A DNA stretch of 42,388 nucleotides. Origin: Deltaproteobacteria bacterium RIFCSPLOWO2_02_FULL_50_16. Its GTDB lineage: Bacteria; UBA10199; 2-02-FULL-50-16. Made by a program: the position numbers and the translations under genes. The notes beneath the pieces were generated by a model that saw only the letters and a program-made list of their open reading frames with translations, searched no databases and had not been told where the DNA came from. Positions 1 through 5,730 of this stretch are shown piece by piece. Position 1 is the stretch's first letter; each line of letters begins with the position of its first letter. Location of the stretch: the NCBI GenBank assembly GCA_001798715.1, contig MGSF01000076.1:1-42388 (forward strand), given 5' to 3'.

Positions 1-18
1 ACACGGTAAACCTCCTTT
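1..18 (-). other. tuf: Ribosome binding site and first codon of the next gene, probably tuf (EF-Tu), cut by the window edge
   Basis: On the minus strand AAAGGAGG (18 to 11) is followed after six bases by GTG (4 to 2) and one more T at position 1. This is a strong Shine-Dalgarno with good spacing. Four tRNA genes in the order Thr, Tyr, Gly, Thr lie upstream, the order that precedes tuf in many proteobacteria, so tuf is the expected gene. GTG-T would fit a Met-Ser start. Identity is inferred from gene order only, since almost nothing of the coding sequence is inside the window. Confidence 0.5.
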
Positions 19-21
19 TAG

Positions 22-68
22 AGCCTGTTAGTCTCAAGTCCGTTGAAGGACTTGAGGCGTTACAGGCT
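22..68 (-). promoter_or_regulatory. Long hairpin in the leader just upstream of the probable tuf start
   Basis: AGCCTGT (22-28) pairs with ACAGGCT (62-68), and inside it CTCAAGTCC pairs with GGACTTGAG around a six-base loop. The stem ends a few bases before the AAAGGAGG ribosome binding site. A second hairpin (CCCGA...TCGGG, about 74-103, with TCGTTTC/GAAACGA arms) follows. There is no U-tract, so these are not typical terminators. They may be RNA-processing or translational-control structures between the last tRNA and tuf. Confidence 0.6.
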
Positions 69-120
69 TTTATCCCGACTCGTTTCAAAGAAACGAATCG
101 GGGTTAAAAATTAAATTGTT

Positions 121-230
121 ACTAACAGTCCCGAAATTGTATAGACATTTGGGAACTGTTAGTATTACAGGACCGGCTGTTAGCCCTATTGGGCTGTCCA
201 TATTATTTCGGTCCTGTTAATAATTTAATT
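121..230 (-). repeat. Structured repeat, copy A (downstream of tRNA-Thr GGT)
   Basis: This stretch is nearly identical to 1528-1637, with about five differences over roughly 103 bases. It contains two stem-loops: AACAGT/ACTGTT arms with an AAATTG...-rich loop, and a perfect nine-pair stem ACAGGACCG/CGGTCCTG(T) enclosing an inner AGCCC/GGGCT stem. Several differences between copies fall in loops or change a mismatch to a pair. Each copy lies 160-230 bases downstream of a tRNA-Thr gene. Confidence 0.75.
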
Positions 231-397
231 CTTCATCTCGTCCCAAATCTATTTTTCTGCACCGTTTCGCTCCCGCGAAACGGTGCGGCGACGTACAGTC
301 TCCGCAAACTTAACTCTTATCTTGGTACCAACTCGCTCCCTTCGCGCCTCTGGCGCTTCAGGGTCTCAGCGCTCTGCGCTGGGATCGTTCGTTGGTA

Positions 398-455
398 CAG
401 CACTTTTCTACACTTTGCGGCGACGTACAGTCTCCGCCAAGTGTGAAAAGTGCTG
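398..455 (-). repeat. Hairpin abutting the 3' end of tRNA-Thr(GGT)
   Basis: CAGCACTTTTC (398 onward) pairs with GAAAAGTGCTG (to 455), continuing through CACTT/AAGTG to a GC-rich apex containing GGCGACGTACAGTC. It ends at the base next to the discriminator position of the tRNA. It is one of four equivalent hairpins, one behind each tRNA of the operon. Confidence 0.7.
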
Positions 456-528
456 AGCCGACACGCGGAATCGAACCGCGGACCTTCTCCTTACCATGGA
501 GATGCTCTGCCAACTGAGCTATGTCGGC
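456..528 (-). tRNA. tRNA-Thr, anticodon GGT
   Basis: The minus strand folds as a complete cloverleaf of 73 bases: acceptor GCCGACA/TGTCGGC, D arm GCTC...GAGC, anticodon stem TCTCC/GGAGA with loop ATGGTAA (anticodon GGT, reading ACC), and T arm GCGG-TTCGATT-CCGC. The discriminator is T and CCA is not encoded, so the CCA end must be added. It is the last tRNA of the operon and reads toward the probable tuf gene. Confidence 0.96.
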
Positions 529-591
529 GCAAATTAATCTCCTTGCCCCATCTCGTTTCACGAGACGAAACCAGCTCTCGTACGATTTGCG
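528..591 (-). repeat. Hairpin at the 5' end of tRNA-Thr(GGT)
   Basis: CGCAAAT (528-534) pairs with ATTTGCG (585-591), and the interior holds TCTCGT/ACGAGA. The outermost pair uses the first base of the mature tRNA. This matches the layout at the other tRNAs, where the base of the leader helix also takes in the first tRNA nucleotides. Confidence 0.5.
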
Positions 592-642
592 TGCGTTCTC
601 CGAAGGAGAACCCTATAACACCCACTTCCTTACACTGTCCCG
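584..642 (-). repeat. 59-bp direct repeat in tRNA spacer, copy 1
   Basis: Positions 584-642 recur almost unchanged at 835-893 (offset 251). Both include a GTTCTCC-GAA-GGAGAAC hairpin followed by an identical tail ending TACACTGTCCCG. Both copies lie between tRNA-Gly and tRNA-Thr(GGT). Confidence 0.75.
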
Positions 643-708
643 TGAAGCCGTTTGGTTTCGACGAGTTCAACGAGGAAGAAACCATTACGGATTCACGCAC
701 CGTTTCGC
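637..708 (-). repeat. 72-bp direct repeat in tRNA spacers, copy 1
   Basis: Positions 637-708 recur at 1654-1725 (offset 1017) with only a few changes. The unit forms a stem in which CGTGAA, CCGT and GGTTT on one side pair with TTCACG, ACGG and AAACC on the other. One copy is in the Gly-Thr spacer and the other in the Thr-Tyr spacer. Confidence 0.75.
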
Positions 709-834
709 CCATCGCGCCTCGTATCGCATCTCTGATGCTTCAAATGCACTTGAGCACTGCGAAAGTGCTGGCGCTTCGACGTAGTCGTCCCAGCACTCTG
801 TGCTGGGGTTGTTCAACGGTGCCAGCTTCCGTAA

Positions 835-893
835 GATTTGCGTGCGTTCTCCGAAGGAGAACCCTATAATACCCACTTCCTTACACTGTCCCG
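835..893 (-). repeat. 59-bp direct repeat in tRNA spacer, copy 2
   Basis: This is the second copy of the unit at 584-642. It is followed by a different short hairpin (TCCCGC-AAA-GCGGGA) and by another copy of the GCCGGCGTAAAGCCG apex module, which shows the modules are combined in different orders. Confidence 0.75.
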
Positions 894-963
894 CAAAGCG
901 GGACGCCGGCGTAAAGCCGTCGCAAATTGATCTCCTCGCCCCGTCTCGTGAAACGAGACGGGA

Positions 964-1019
964 CCAGCTCTCGTACGATTTGCGAGGACGCAGGATCCTC
1001 GCAAATCAACGGAAGCTGG
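964..1019 (-). repeat. Hairpin abutting the 3' end of tRNA-Gly(TCC)
   Basis: CCAGCT (964-969) pairs with AGCTGG (1014-1019), continuing through CGTACGATTTGCGAGGA against TCCTCGCAAATC with small internal mismatches. The helix ends two bases from the tRNA. Its 3'-side lower arm (AACGGAAGCTGG) is the same sequence used behind tRNA-Thr(TGT), but the opposite arm differs. Confidence 0.7.
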
Positions 1020-1020
1020 G

Positions 1021-1093
1021 AGCGGGAGACGAGGTTCGAACTCGCGACCCTCAGCTTGGAAGGCTGATGCTCTACCAACTGAGCTACTCCCGC
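1021..1093 (-). tRNA. tRNA-Gly, anticodon TCC
   Basis: The 73-base minus-strand cloverleaf has acceptor GCGGGAG/CTCCCGC, anticodon stem TCAGC/GCTGA with loop CTTCCAA (anticodon TCC, reading GGA), and T arm CGAG-TTCGAAC-CTCG. The discriminator is T, as is usual for bacterial tRNA-Gly, and CCA is not encoded. Both ends are flanked by long hairpins. Confidence 0.96.
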
Positions 1094-1196
1094 AAATCCG
1101 TTCGGTTTCTGCAAGCCTAGCGTCCCGAAGTCAGAGACTTCAGGACCTGATGGGCCAGAGGCCCTGATCCGAGCAAGAAACCGTTACGGATTTGCG
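1091..1196 (-). repeat. Long hairpin at the 5' end of tRNA-Gly
   Basis: CGCAAATCCG (1091-1100) pairs with CGGATTTGCG (1187-1196), extended by CGGTTTCTGC against GCAAGAAACCG. Smaller stems sit inside (GAAGTC/GACTTC and GGGCC/GGCCC). The first three bases of the tRNA, GCG, form the bottom of this helix, so leader and acceptor stem would compete for them. Confidence 0.65.
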
Positions 1197-1274
1197 TCCC
1201 ACATGCTTCATAATTACAAGCATGTGGGACGCGTGGCCTTCTTCGCGGCACCGATTCGCTCCCGCGAAACGGGG

Positions 1275-1330
1275 CCTTATTCCGTACGCCTTGCGCCGAC
1301 GTAAAGTCGTCGCAAGGCTACGGAATAAGG
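1275..1330 (-). repeat. Hairpin abutting the 3' end of tRNA-Tyr
   Basis: CCTTATTCCGTA (from 1275) pairs with TACGGAATAAGG (to 1330), topped by GCCTTGCG...CGCAAGGC and the apex CGACGTAAAGTCG. It is almost perfectly paired and ends next to the tRNA discriminator base. The apex differs from the one behind tRNA-Thr(TGT) by a paired change: CGGC-GTAAA-GCCG there, CGAC-GTAAA-GTCG here. Confidence 0.75.
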
Positions 1331-1413
1331 TGGAGGGAGAAGGATTCGAACCTTCGAAGGCATACGCCGGCAGATTTACAGTCTGCTCCCTTTGGCCTCT
1401 CGGGCATCCCTCC
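1331..1413 (-). tRNA. tRNA-Tyr, anticodon GTA
   Basis: The minus-strand sequence is a class II tRNA with a long variable arm. It has acceptor GGAGGGA paired with TCCCTCC, anticodon stem GCAGA/TCTGC with loop CTGTAAA (anticodon GTA), a variable arm before the T arm, and T arm GAAGG-TTCGAAT-CCTTC. Discriminator A, CCA not encoded. Confidence 0.96.
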
Positions 1414-1470
1414 AGCAGTTCGTTAGTTTTGCGGCGATCTTGCATCGACGCAAAACTTATGAACTGCTGG
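1412..1470 (-). repeat. Hairpin at the 5' end of tRNA-Tyr
   Basis: CCAGCAGTTC (1412-1421) pairs with GAACTGCTGG (1461-1470), extended by AGTTTTGCG against CGCAAAACT. The bottom two pairs use the first two G residues of the tRNA. Confidence 0.7.
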
Positions 1471-1527
1471 TCCTCAGCCGAAGGCTGAGGGCCCGGAAGT
1501 CAAACGAATCACTCCCCACCAGATCTT

Positions 1528-1637
1528 ACTAACAGTCTCAAAATTGTATAGACATTTGGGGACTGTCAGTATTACAGGACCGGCTGTTAGCCCTATCGGG
1601 CTGTCCATATTATTTCGGTCCTGTTAATAGTTAACTT
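1528..1637 (-). repeat. Structured repeat, copy B (downstream of tRNA-Thr TGT)
   Basis: This is the second copy of the element at 121-230, with the same two stem-loops. The ACAGGACCG/CGGTCCTGT stem is unchanged between copies, and the inner loop differs by one base. A run of A/T bases (1637-1653) sits on its promoter-proximal side. Confidence 0.75.
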
Positions 1638-1653
1638 TTAAAAAAACTTTTTT

Positions 1654-1725
1654 GTCCCGTGAAGCCGTTTGGTTTCGACGAGTTCAACGAAGAAAAAACC
1701 ATTACGGATTCACGCACCGTTTCGC
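1654..1725 (-). repeat. 72-bp direct repeat in tRNA spacers, copy 2
   Basis: This is the second copy of 637-708. It is directly followed by a compact hairpin (CACCGTTTCGC/GCGAAACGGTG, about 1716-1740), variants of which also occur near 260-285 and 1246-1272. Confidence 0.75.
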
Positions 1726-1740
1726 TTCCGCGAAACGGTG

Positions 1741-1796
1741 CCAGCTTCCGTAAGATTTGCGCCGGCGTAAAGCCGTCGCAAATCAACGGAAGCTGG
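1741..1796 (-). repeat. Hairpin abutting the 3' end of tRNA-Thr(TGT)
   Basis: CCAGCTTCCGT (1741-1751) pairs with ACGGAAGCTGG (1786-1796), and GATTTGCG with CGCAAATC, capped by CCGGCGTAAAGCCG. About 23-25 pairs with one small internal loop. It ends one base from the tRNA 3' end. There is no U-tract after it and the operon continues, so it is unlikely to be a terminator. Confidence 0.75.
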
Positions 1797-1797
1797 G

Positions 1798-1870
1798 AGC
1801 CGACGCCCGGAATCGAACCGGGGACCTACTGATTACAAATCAGTCGCTCTACCTACTGAGCTACATCGGC
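1798..1870 (-). tRNA. tRNA-Thr, anticodon TGT
   Basis: The 73-base minus-strand cloverleaf has acceptor GCCGATG/CGTCGGC (one T-G pair), D arm GCTC...GAGC, anticodon stem ACTGA/TCAGT with loop TTTGTAA (anticodon TGT, reading ACA), and T arm CCCGG-TTCGATT-CCGGG. The discriminator is T and CCA is absent. It is the first gene of the tRNA operon, about 165 bases after the predicted transcription start. Confidence 0.96.
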
Positions 1871-2041
1871 GTGCATCATTTTCCAAATTACTGCACCGCC
1901 TCCTGAAAAAAAATAAACTCTTCCCTCGCGACCGGATCGTTAAAAAAACAAATTGCATCACAGCGACCTAGTCCATTGGAATTATTACAGTCTTCGAGCT
2001 TTGGTAAACCCTTTAATTTTGAAAATCGAAAAAGCCGTGGA

Positions 2042-2070
2042 TATATAATGGCATTCCCAACAATTGTCAA
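2042..2070 (-). promoter_or_regulatory. Sigma-70-type promoter of the tRNA operon
   Basis: On the minus strand TTGACA (2070-2065) is followed by a 17-base spacer and TATATA (2047-2042), giving a start near 2035. This is a perfect -35 with near-consensus -10 and ideal spacing, as expected for a strong stable-RNA promoter. It lies just after the rlmB stop codon. Confidence 0.8.
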
Positions 2071-2079
2071 TAAGTTTTG

Positions 2080-2853
2080 TCAAGAAGGTTTGTGGATTTT
2101 TTCCAACAGTTTTAAGGACTTAAAGATCTCGTACATTCCAATGGCCCCGGCGACAGAGGCATTGAGTGACTGAATCCATCCCATCGTTGAAAATGTAAGT
2201 AAAAAGTCACATTTTTCCTGAACAAGTCGCCGAATCCCCTTCCCCTCACTCCCCACGACCAGGGCCACCCGGTCTCCGAATTCTTGCTCGGAAAAATCCC
2301 CTCCCCCCTGGGGCACTAATCCATAAATCCAAAATCCTATTTCCTTCAAAAAATCAATGGTTTGAGCTAGATTTGTGACAGAAACGATGGAGAGGTATTC
2401 GGTGGCCCCTGCCGATGCCTTAACCACTGAGGCCTCCAGGGGTGGGGTCCTTTGAGAAGGGAGGATGACCCAGCGAACCCCAAAACAAGAGGCCGAACGT
2501 AACAAGGCCCCGAGATTTTGTGGGTCTTGGATCTCATCCAATATGAGGATAAAATGGACCTTTTTTTCAACCTTGATGGCCGAGGCAAGATCCTCAAGAC
2601 CGAGTAAAGGACAGGGATCCACTTGGGCCATAACCCCTTGATGGACCTCAATAGGAGATGTCTTCTGGAAAAAAGACCTCGGATACCATTGAAGTGGGAT
2701 GTTGGCCTTAACCGCCAATTTTTCAATCTCCCCATCGATCGCCCCCTTCCCCTTTGACCCCTCCTTCTCTAGTAAGGCTATTTGATAGGTCTTTCGCCGA
2801 CCTGCCCGTAGGACCTCAAGGACAGGATGATATCCTGCAATCCAAGATTTCAT
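2080..2853 (-). CDS. rlmB: 23S rRNA 2'-O-methyltransferase, RlmB/TrmH (SpoU) family
   Basis: This 257-residue protein is a SPOUT-class methyltransferase, which moves a methyl group from S-adenosylmethionine to a ribose 2'-OH in RNA. RlmB proper modifies a guanosine in 23S rRNA. The N-terminal substrate-binding domain opens with the typical IAGYHPVLEVLRAG. The three SpoU motifs are in order: DEIQDPQNLGALLRSA (motif 1, with the RNA-binding Asn/Arg), VVGSEGKGIR (motif 2) and SLNASVAGAIGMYE (motif 3, knot and SAM binding). The length is normal for the family. AGGA precedes the ATG by a few bases. RlmB is preferred over other TrmH members because of the N-terminal domain, but the exact target is inferred. 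Confidence 0.9.
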   Translation of the reverse strand: MKSWIAGYHPVLEVLRAGRRKTYQIALLEKEGSKGKGAIDGEIEKLAVKANIPLQWYPRSFFQKTSPIEVHQGVMAQVDPCPLLGLEDLASAIKVEKKVHFILILDEIQDPQNLGALLRSASCFGVRWVILPSQRTPPLEASVVKASAGATEYLSIVSVTNLAQTIDFLKEIGFWIYGLVPQGGGDFSEQEFGDRVALVVGSEGKGIRRLVQEKCDFLLTFSTMGWIQSLNASVAGAIGMYEIFKSLKLLEKIHKPS

Positions 2854-2859
2854 AAATCC

Positions 2860-2976
2860 TATGGTTTATTAACTTTCAATGAGTACAATTTAAAATAACC
2901 AACCATAAGTACCTGCAAAATTGATAAGCAGGCTTTTTATCCGCACTACCCGTACGAATAAAAAGTTGAAATGCTA
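2860..2976 (+). repeat. Dispersed intergenic repeat, copy 1
   Basis: The first ~50 bases (TATGGTTTATTAACTTTCA... to AACCATAAGTA) and the last 16 (AAAGTTGAAATGCTAT) match the intergenic element at 17526-17626, while the middle differs. TATGGTT and AACCATA form an inverted repeat within the left half. It has no coding potential and lies in the rlmB leader region. Confidence 0.65.
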
Positions 2977-3012
2977 TATAAAGCCGATGAGGTCCTTTTC
3001 GTCAAGAGGGGA

Positions 3013-3049
3013 TAAAAAAAGCCCTCATCCGGTTAAAGCCAGATGAGGA
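3013..3049 (-). terminator. Rho-independent terminator after the 111-residue unknown gene
   Basis: On the minus strand CCTCATCTGG-CTTTAA-CCGGATGAGG forms a stable stem (one mismatch) directly followed by GCTTTTTTTATC. It separates the upstream gene group from rlmB. Confidence 0.9.
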
Positions 3050-3082
3050 CTCAAAGGGGCATAGGGAAGGAAATAAAAAAAA

Positions 3083-3418
3083 TTAAGCGTGATGTCCGAT
3101 GTGAAAAAATTCTCTTTTTTGCGCCTCTAAATCAGCCTCAATGTCTACAACAGATTGAGGGGCCTCATTCCACAATTTCTTTCGGGCATGGAAATAGGCA
3201 TCCCGAAGGGCCTCCATCCGAATAGACAATTCCTCTTGTTTCATCAGACAATCCGTCTTTTCATATTCTAATTGTGTATAGGCGTGATTTAAGGAACTAT
3301 TCAACATGATCATCTTGAGATTGGTGTGATGGGTCTTCTCCTCCGCCGAAACAACAATCTTGACGATATGGGTCTCTTTCTCTTCTTCGAGGATGGAGTC
3401 TTTAACTTCGAAATCCAT
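3083..3418 (-). CDS. Small protein of unknown function, helical and charged
   Basis: I do not recognise this 111-residue protein. There is no signal peptide or membrane segment. The sequence is rich in Glu, Lys and Leu. An N-terminal portion (residues 1-35) has alternating polar and hydrophobic residues, and a central part (about 40-100) could form a long helix or coiled coil (LEYEKTDCLMKQEELSIRME). It ends with a His-containing tail, FHIGHHA. GAAGGGG lies upstream of the ATG and a clear terminator follows, so it is expressed as a short unit. The neighbouring metabolic genes give no hint of function. Confidence 0.65.
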   Translation of the reverse strand: MDFEVKDSILEEEKETHIVKIVVSAEEKTHHTNLKMIMLNSSLNHAYTQLEYEKTDCLMKQEELSIRMEALRDAYFHARKKLWNEAPQSVVDIEADLEAQKREFFHIGHHA

Positions 3419-3547
3419 AATGTTTAAGCCCCTTCATTAATAGATGTAAGCAAACTCCTTGCCAAAACCCCTCTTTAAGTACATCCTCTGTAATATATTG
3501 AAATCATTTGATAATTTACAAAAAACTATCAAATCTCTTAAAAAGGG

Positions 3548-3606
3548 CTTGAGGGAAATTGGGGGGGGCCATACCCCATTTTGGGGGGGTGGCGCCTCAC
3601 TCAAGG
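3548..3606 (-). terminator. Possible terminator or 3' structure after ispG
   Basis: On the minus strand CTTGAG and CTCAAG close a GC-rich inner stem (CCACCCC...GGGG...GG), followed by CCCTTTTT. The plus strand shows runs of eight and seven G here. The pairing is imperfect, so this is a tentative terminator. Confidence 0.4.
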
Positions 3607-3626
3607 GTCATGATTAAGGGGGAGGA

Positions 3627-4784
3627 CTAAGTGATCAATCGCTTAATTTCGGTCTTGAGACGGGGCAAAATGTCCTCGTAGGAAAAACGCCCTAAGAATT
3701 CATCCTTGCGTTTTAGATTCACAAAGGTAGGGGAACACCACAAACCCAGATCCGCATCATCTGTCTCTCCAGGACCATTCACTCGGCATCCCATGATAGC
3801 AATGGTCAATTTGTGACTTTTGGCAAAAACAGCCATGTCTTTCACCTTCTGAGCCAATTCAACAAACTTCTCATTTTCCACACGGGAACAAGAAGGACAT
3901 GAAATAATATTCAGACCCGCATTCTCATAATAAGAAACCGATCGAAAACGCCCATTTTGGATATCCTCGATGATCCCACGAGCCACATAAATCTCCTGCC
4001 CTTTCTCCTCAAAAGGGACCGTCAAGGAGACGCGGACGGTATCTCCGATCCCCTGAGAGAGAAGCTGCTCAAAGGCAACACGTGTCTTGATCACCCCTTC
4101 CGGAGGCAAACCGGCTTCGGTCACACCCAGATGGAGGGGAACAGAAGGACAGAGGAGATGAAAACGTTTATTGACCGCAACAACCCTGTTGGGATCCGAA
4201 TCTTTTAGGGAAACAAGATAATTTTTAAATCCAAGCTTGTCCAATATTTCACAATTTTCTATGGCAGAACTGACAATGGCCTTTTCATGATCCTTGGGAT
4301 AGCGCTCCAACCATTCGGGGTCCACGGACCCGCAATTGACACCCACTCGGAGGGCACAGTTGTGTGGGGCAACCTTTTCTACAATCCAGGCCACCTTGTC
4401 TTGTTTGCTCTTTCCCTTTTCATGATGATGGAGATGTCCGGGATTATAACGAATTTTTTGGACTAATGGAGCCAGGAATTCTGCTAAACGATAACTTTCC
4501 TGCAAATCAACCACCAAGGGGGTCTTTGCCTCCTCCCTCAATATCTTCAGGGCCTCAACATCTTTCTGACTGTCAATGGCTATGCGAATGAGATCCGCAC
4601 CGGCCTTCTCCAAAATCGCTATTTGACGCCTGGTCCCCTCAATATCCTGCGTCCTGGTCGCTGCCATACTCTGGACCAAGATGGGATTCTGTCCCCCCAA
4701 CTTCACGGATCCTATTTTAATTTCACGACTCTGGCGCTGCATAGATGTTTTCTTAGTGGGAGAGAGGGGGTTCGCCATTTTCAT
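3627..4784 (-). CDS. ispG: 4-hydroxy-3-methylbut-2-en-1-yl diphosphate synthase (IspG/GcpE)
   Basis: IspG converts 2-C-methyl-erythritol 2,4-cyclodiphosphate to HMBPP in the non-mevalonate isoprenoid pathway, in the cytosol, using a 4Fe-4S cluster and reduced ferredoxin or flavodoxin. The 385-residue protein has the TIM-barrel part ([17 protein letters not shown], then GADLIRIAI) and the C-terminal cluster domain. The likely cluster ligands are Cys296 and Cys299 (ISCPSCSR) and Cys333 (GCRVNGPGE), with Glu340. Length is normal for the short bacterial form. The gene overlaps the end of pyrF by 32 bases. No clear Shine-Dalgarno precedes 4784, so Met3 (4778) or Met15 (4742, just after the pyrF stop) could be the real start. 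Confidence 0.95.
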   Translation of the reverse strand: MKMANPLSPTKKTSMQRQSREIKIGSVKLGGQNPILVQSMAATRTQDIEGTRRQIAILEKAGADLIRIAIDSQKDVEALKILREEAKTPLVVDLQESYRLAEFLAPLVQKIRYNPGHLHHHEKGKSKQDKVAWIVEKVAPHNCALRVGVNCGSVDPEWLERYPKDHEKAIVSSAIENCEILDKLGFKNYLVSLKDSDPNRVVAVNKRFHLLCPSVPLHLGVTEAGLPPEGVIKTRVAFEQLLSQGIGDTVRVSLTVPFEEKGQEIYVARGIIEDIQNGRFRSVSYYENAGLNIISCPSCSRVENEKFVELAQKVKDMAVFAKSHKLTIAIMGCRVNGPGETDDADLGLWCSPTFVNLKRKDEFLGRFSYEDILPRLKTEIKRLIT

Positions 4785-5730
4785 CTATTTTCAATGTCGT
4801 CTCCTCTTTAGTCACAGAATCCTCAGTCGTCTCTACTGGGGATGCCGAAGGAGTCCCCTCGGGAACAGGGATTTCGGGGGTCTCCCGAATTTCAATCGGT
4901 CGATCTTGCGGTGTCATCTGTTGGGAGGAGACAGCATTGTCGCCCCCCTCTTCTTGAAGACCTTCTCCTTGAGAAAGCACTTGATCAGAAACTTCTTCTT
5001 CTTTCACAGGAGGGGTCCACCCTTCCATATCATGAATGGAGGCATTAATGATTTGCACGACCCGTAAGGGATCTTCCGCCTTAGTAATGGGACGACCCAC
5101 CACAATATAATCGGCACCCGCCTTGATGGCAGCCGCTGGGGTGGCAATGCGTTTTTGATCATCCGGCTCCTGATCGGGGAGGCGAATCCCCGGGGTCACG
5201 ATGACAAAGTTGTCTCCACATTCACGCCTGACCGCCTCAATCTCCTGTGGGGAACATACCACTCCATCAGCACCGGCCTCCTTGGCCATCAAGGCCAATT
5301 TCAACACCAAATCCTTTGTCTCTGCAGCAAGTCCAATCTCGCCGAGATTGCTCGAGCTGGTGAGAACAGTCACGGCTAGGAGGAGAGGTTTGCGAATCTC
5401 CAATTTTTCTGCGATATTTCCCGTGGCATCCACGGCCCGCTCGATCATCTCCCGCCCTCCCAGGGCATGAACGTTGAGCATGGATACGCCCTTTTTGGTC
5501 GCCTCCATGCAAGCCTTGCCCACCGTTGCAGGGACATCAAAAAATTTAAGATCCAAAAACGTTTTCAGATGACTCTTGTGTAAATAGCTAATAATCTTCG
5601 AACCTGCAGAAGTAAAGAGCTGGAGACCCACCTTAAAAAAAGTGACATCCTTCTTCAACTGGCGAATCAACTCCTTGGCATCGTCTTCTGTAGAAACATC
5701 GAGGGCCACTATTAATTTTTCACTACGCAT
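4753..5730 (-). CDS. pyrF: Orotidine 5'-phosphate decarboxylase with a long acidic C-terminal tail
   Basis: PyrF converts OMP to UMP, the last step of de novo UMP synthesis. Residues 1-235 are a complete class I enzyme: the N-terminal strand LIVALDVS, Lys33 (FFKVGLQ), the catalytic array [11 protein letters not shown] (Asp60, Lys62, Asp65), the VTPGIRL phosphate-binding strand and [11 protein letters not shown]. Family members are normally about 230-245 residues. Here about 90 extra residues follow, rich in Glu, Pro, Thr, Ser and Gln, with no predicted fold or membrane segment. The tail is in frame and its last codons overlap ispG. The start overlaps the proS stop by eight bases, so the three genes are tightly coupled. 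Confidence 0.94.
   Translation of the reverse strand: MRSEKLIVALDVSTEDDAKELIRQLKKDVTFFKVGLQLFTSAGSKIISYLHKSHLKTFLDLKFFDVPATVGKACMEATKKGVSMLNVHALGGREMIERAVDATGNIAEKLEIRKPLLLAVTVLTSSSNLGEIGLAAETKDLVLKLALMAKEAGADGVVCSPQEIEAVRRECGDNFVIVTPGIRLPDQEPDDQKRIATPAAAIKAGADYIVVGRPITKAEDPLRVVQIINASIHDMEGWTPPVKEEEVSDQVLSQGEGLQEEGGDNAVSSQQMTPQDRPIEIRETPEIPVPEGTPSASPVETTEDSVTKEETTLKIDENGEPPLSH

Noticed and set aside
189-1488. Several open frames of 60-140 codons on both strands across the tRNA cluster
   Set aside because: They run through tRNA genes and hairpin repeats and their products are repeats of the same palindromic DNA; no start signals or known domains.
1888-2070. A 60-codon minus-strand reading frame in the tRNA operon leader
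   Set aside because: It would start with TTG inside the -35 box of the tRNA promoter, so its start is not transcribed from there, and no ribosome binding site is seen.
3560-3592. Runs of eight and seven G as a possible G-quadruplex
   Set aside because: Only two long G runs are present and they are better explained as one side of the post-ispG hairpin.
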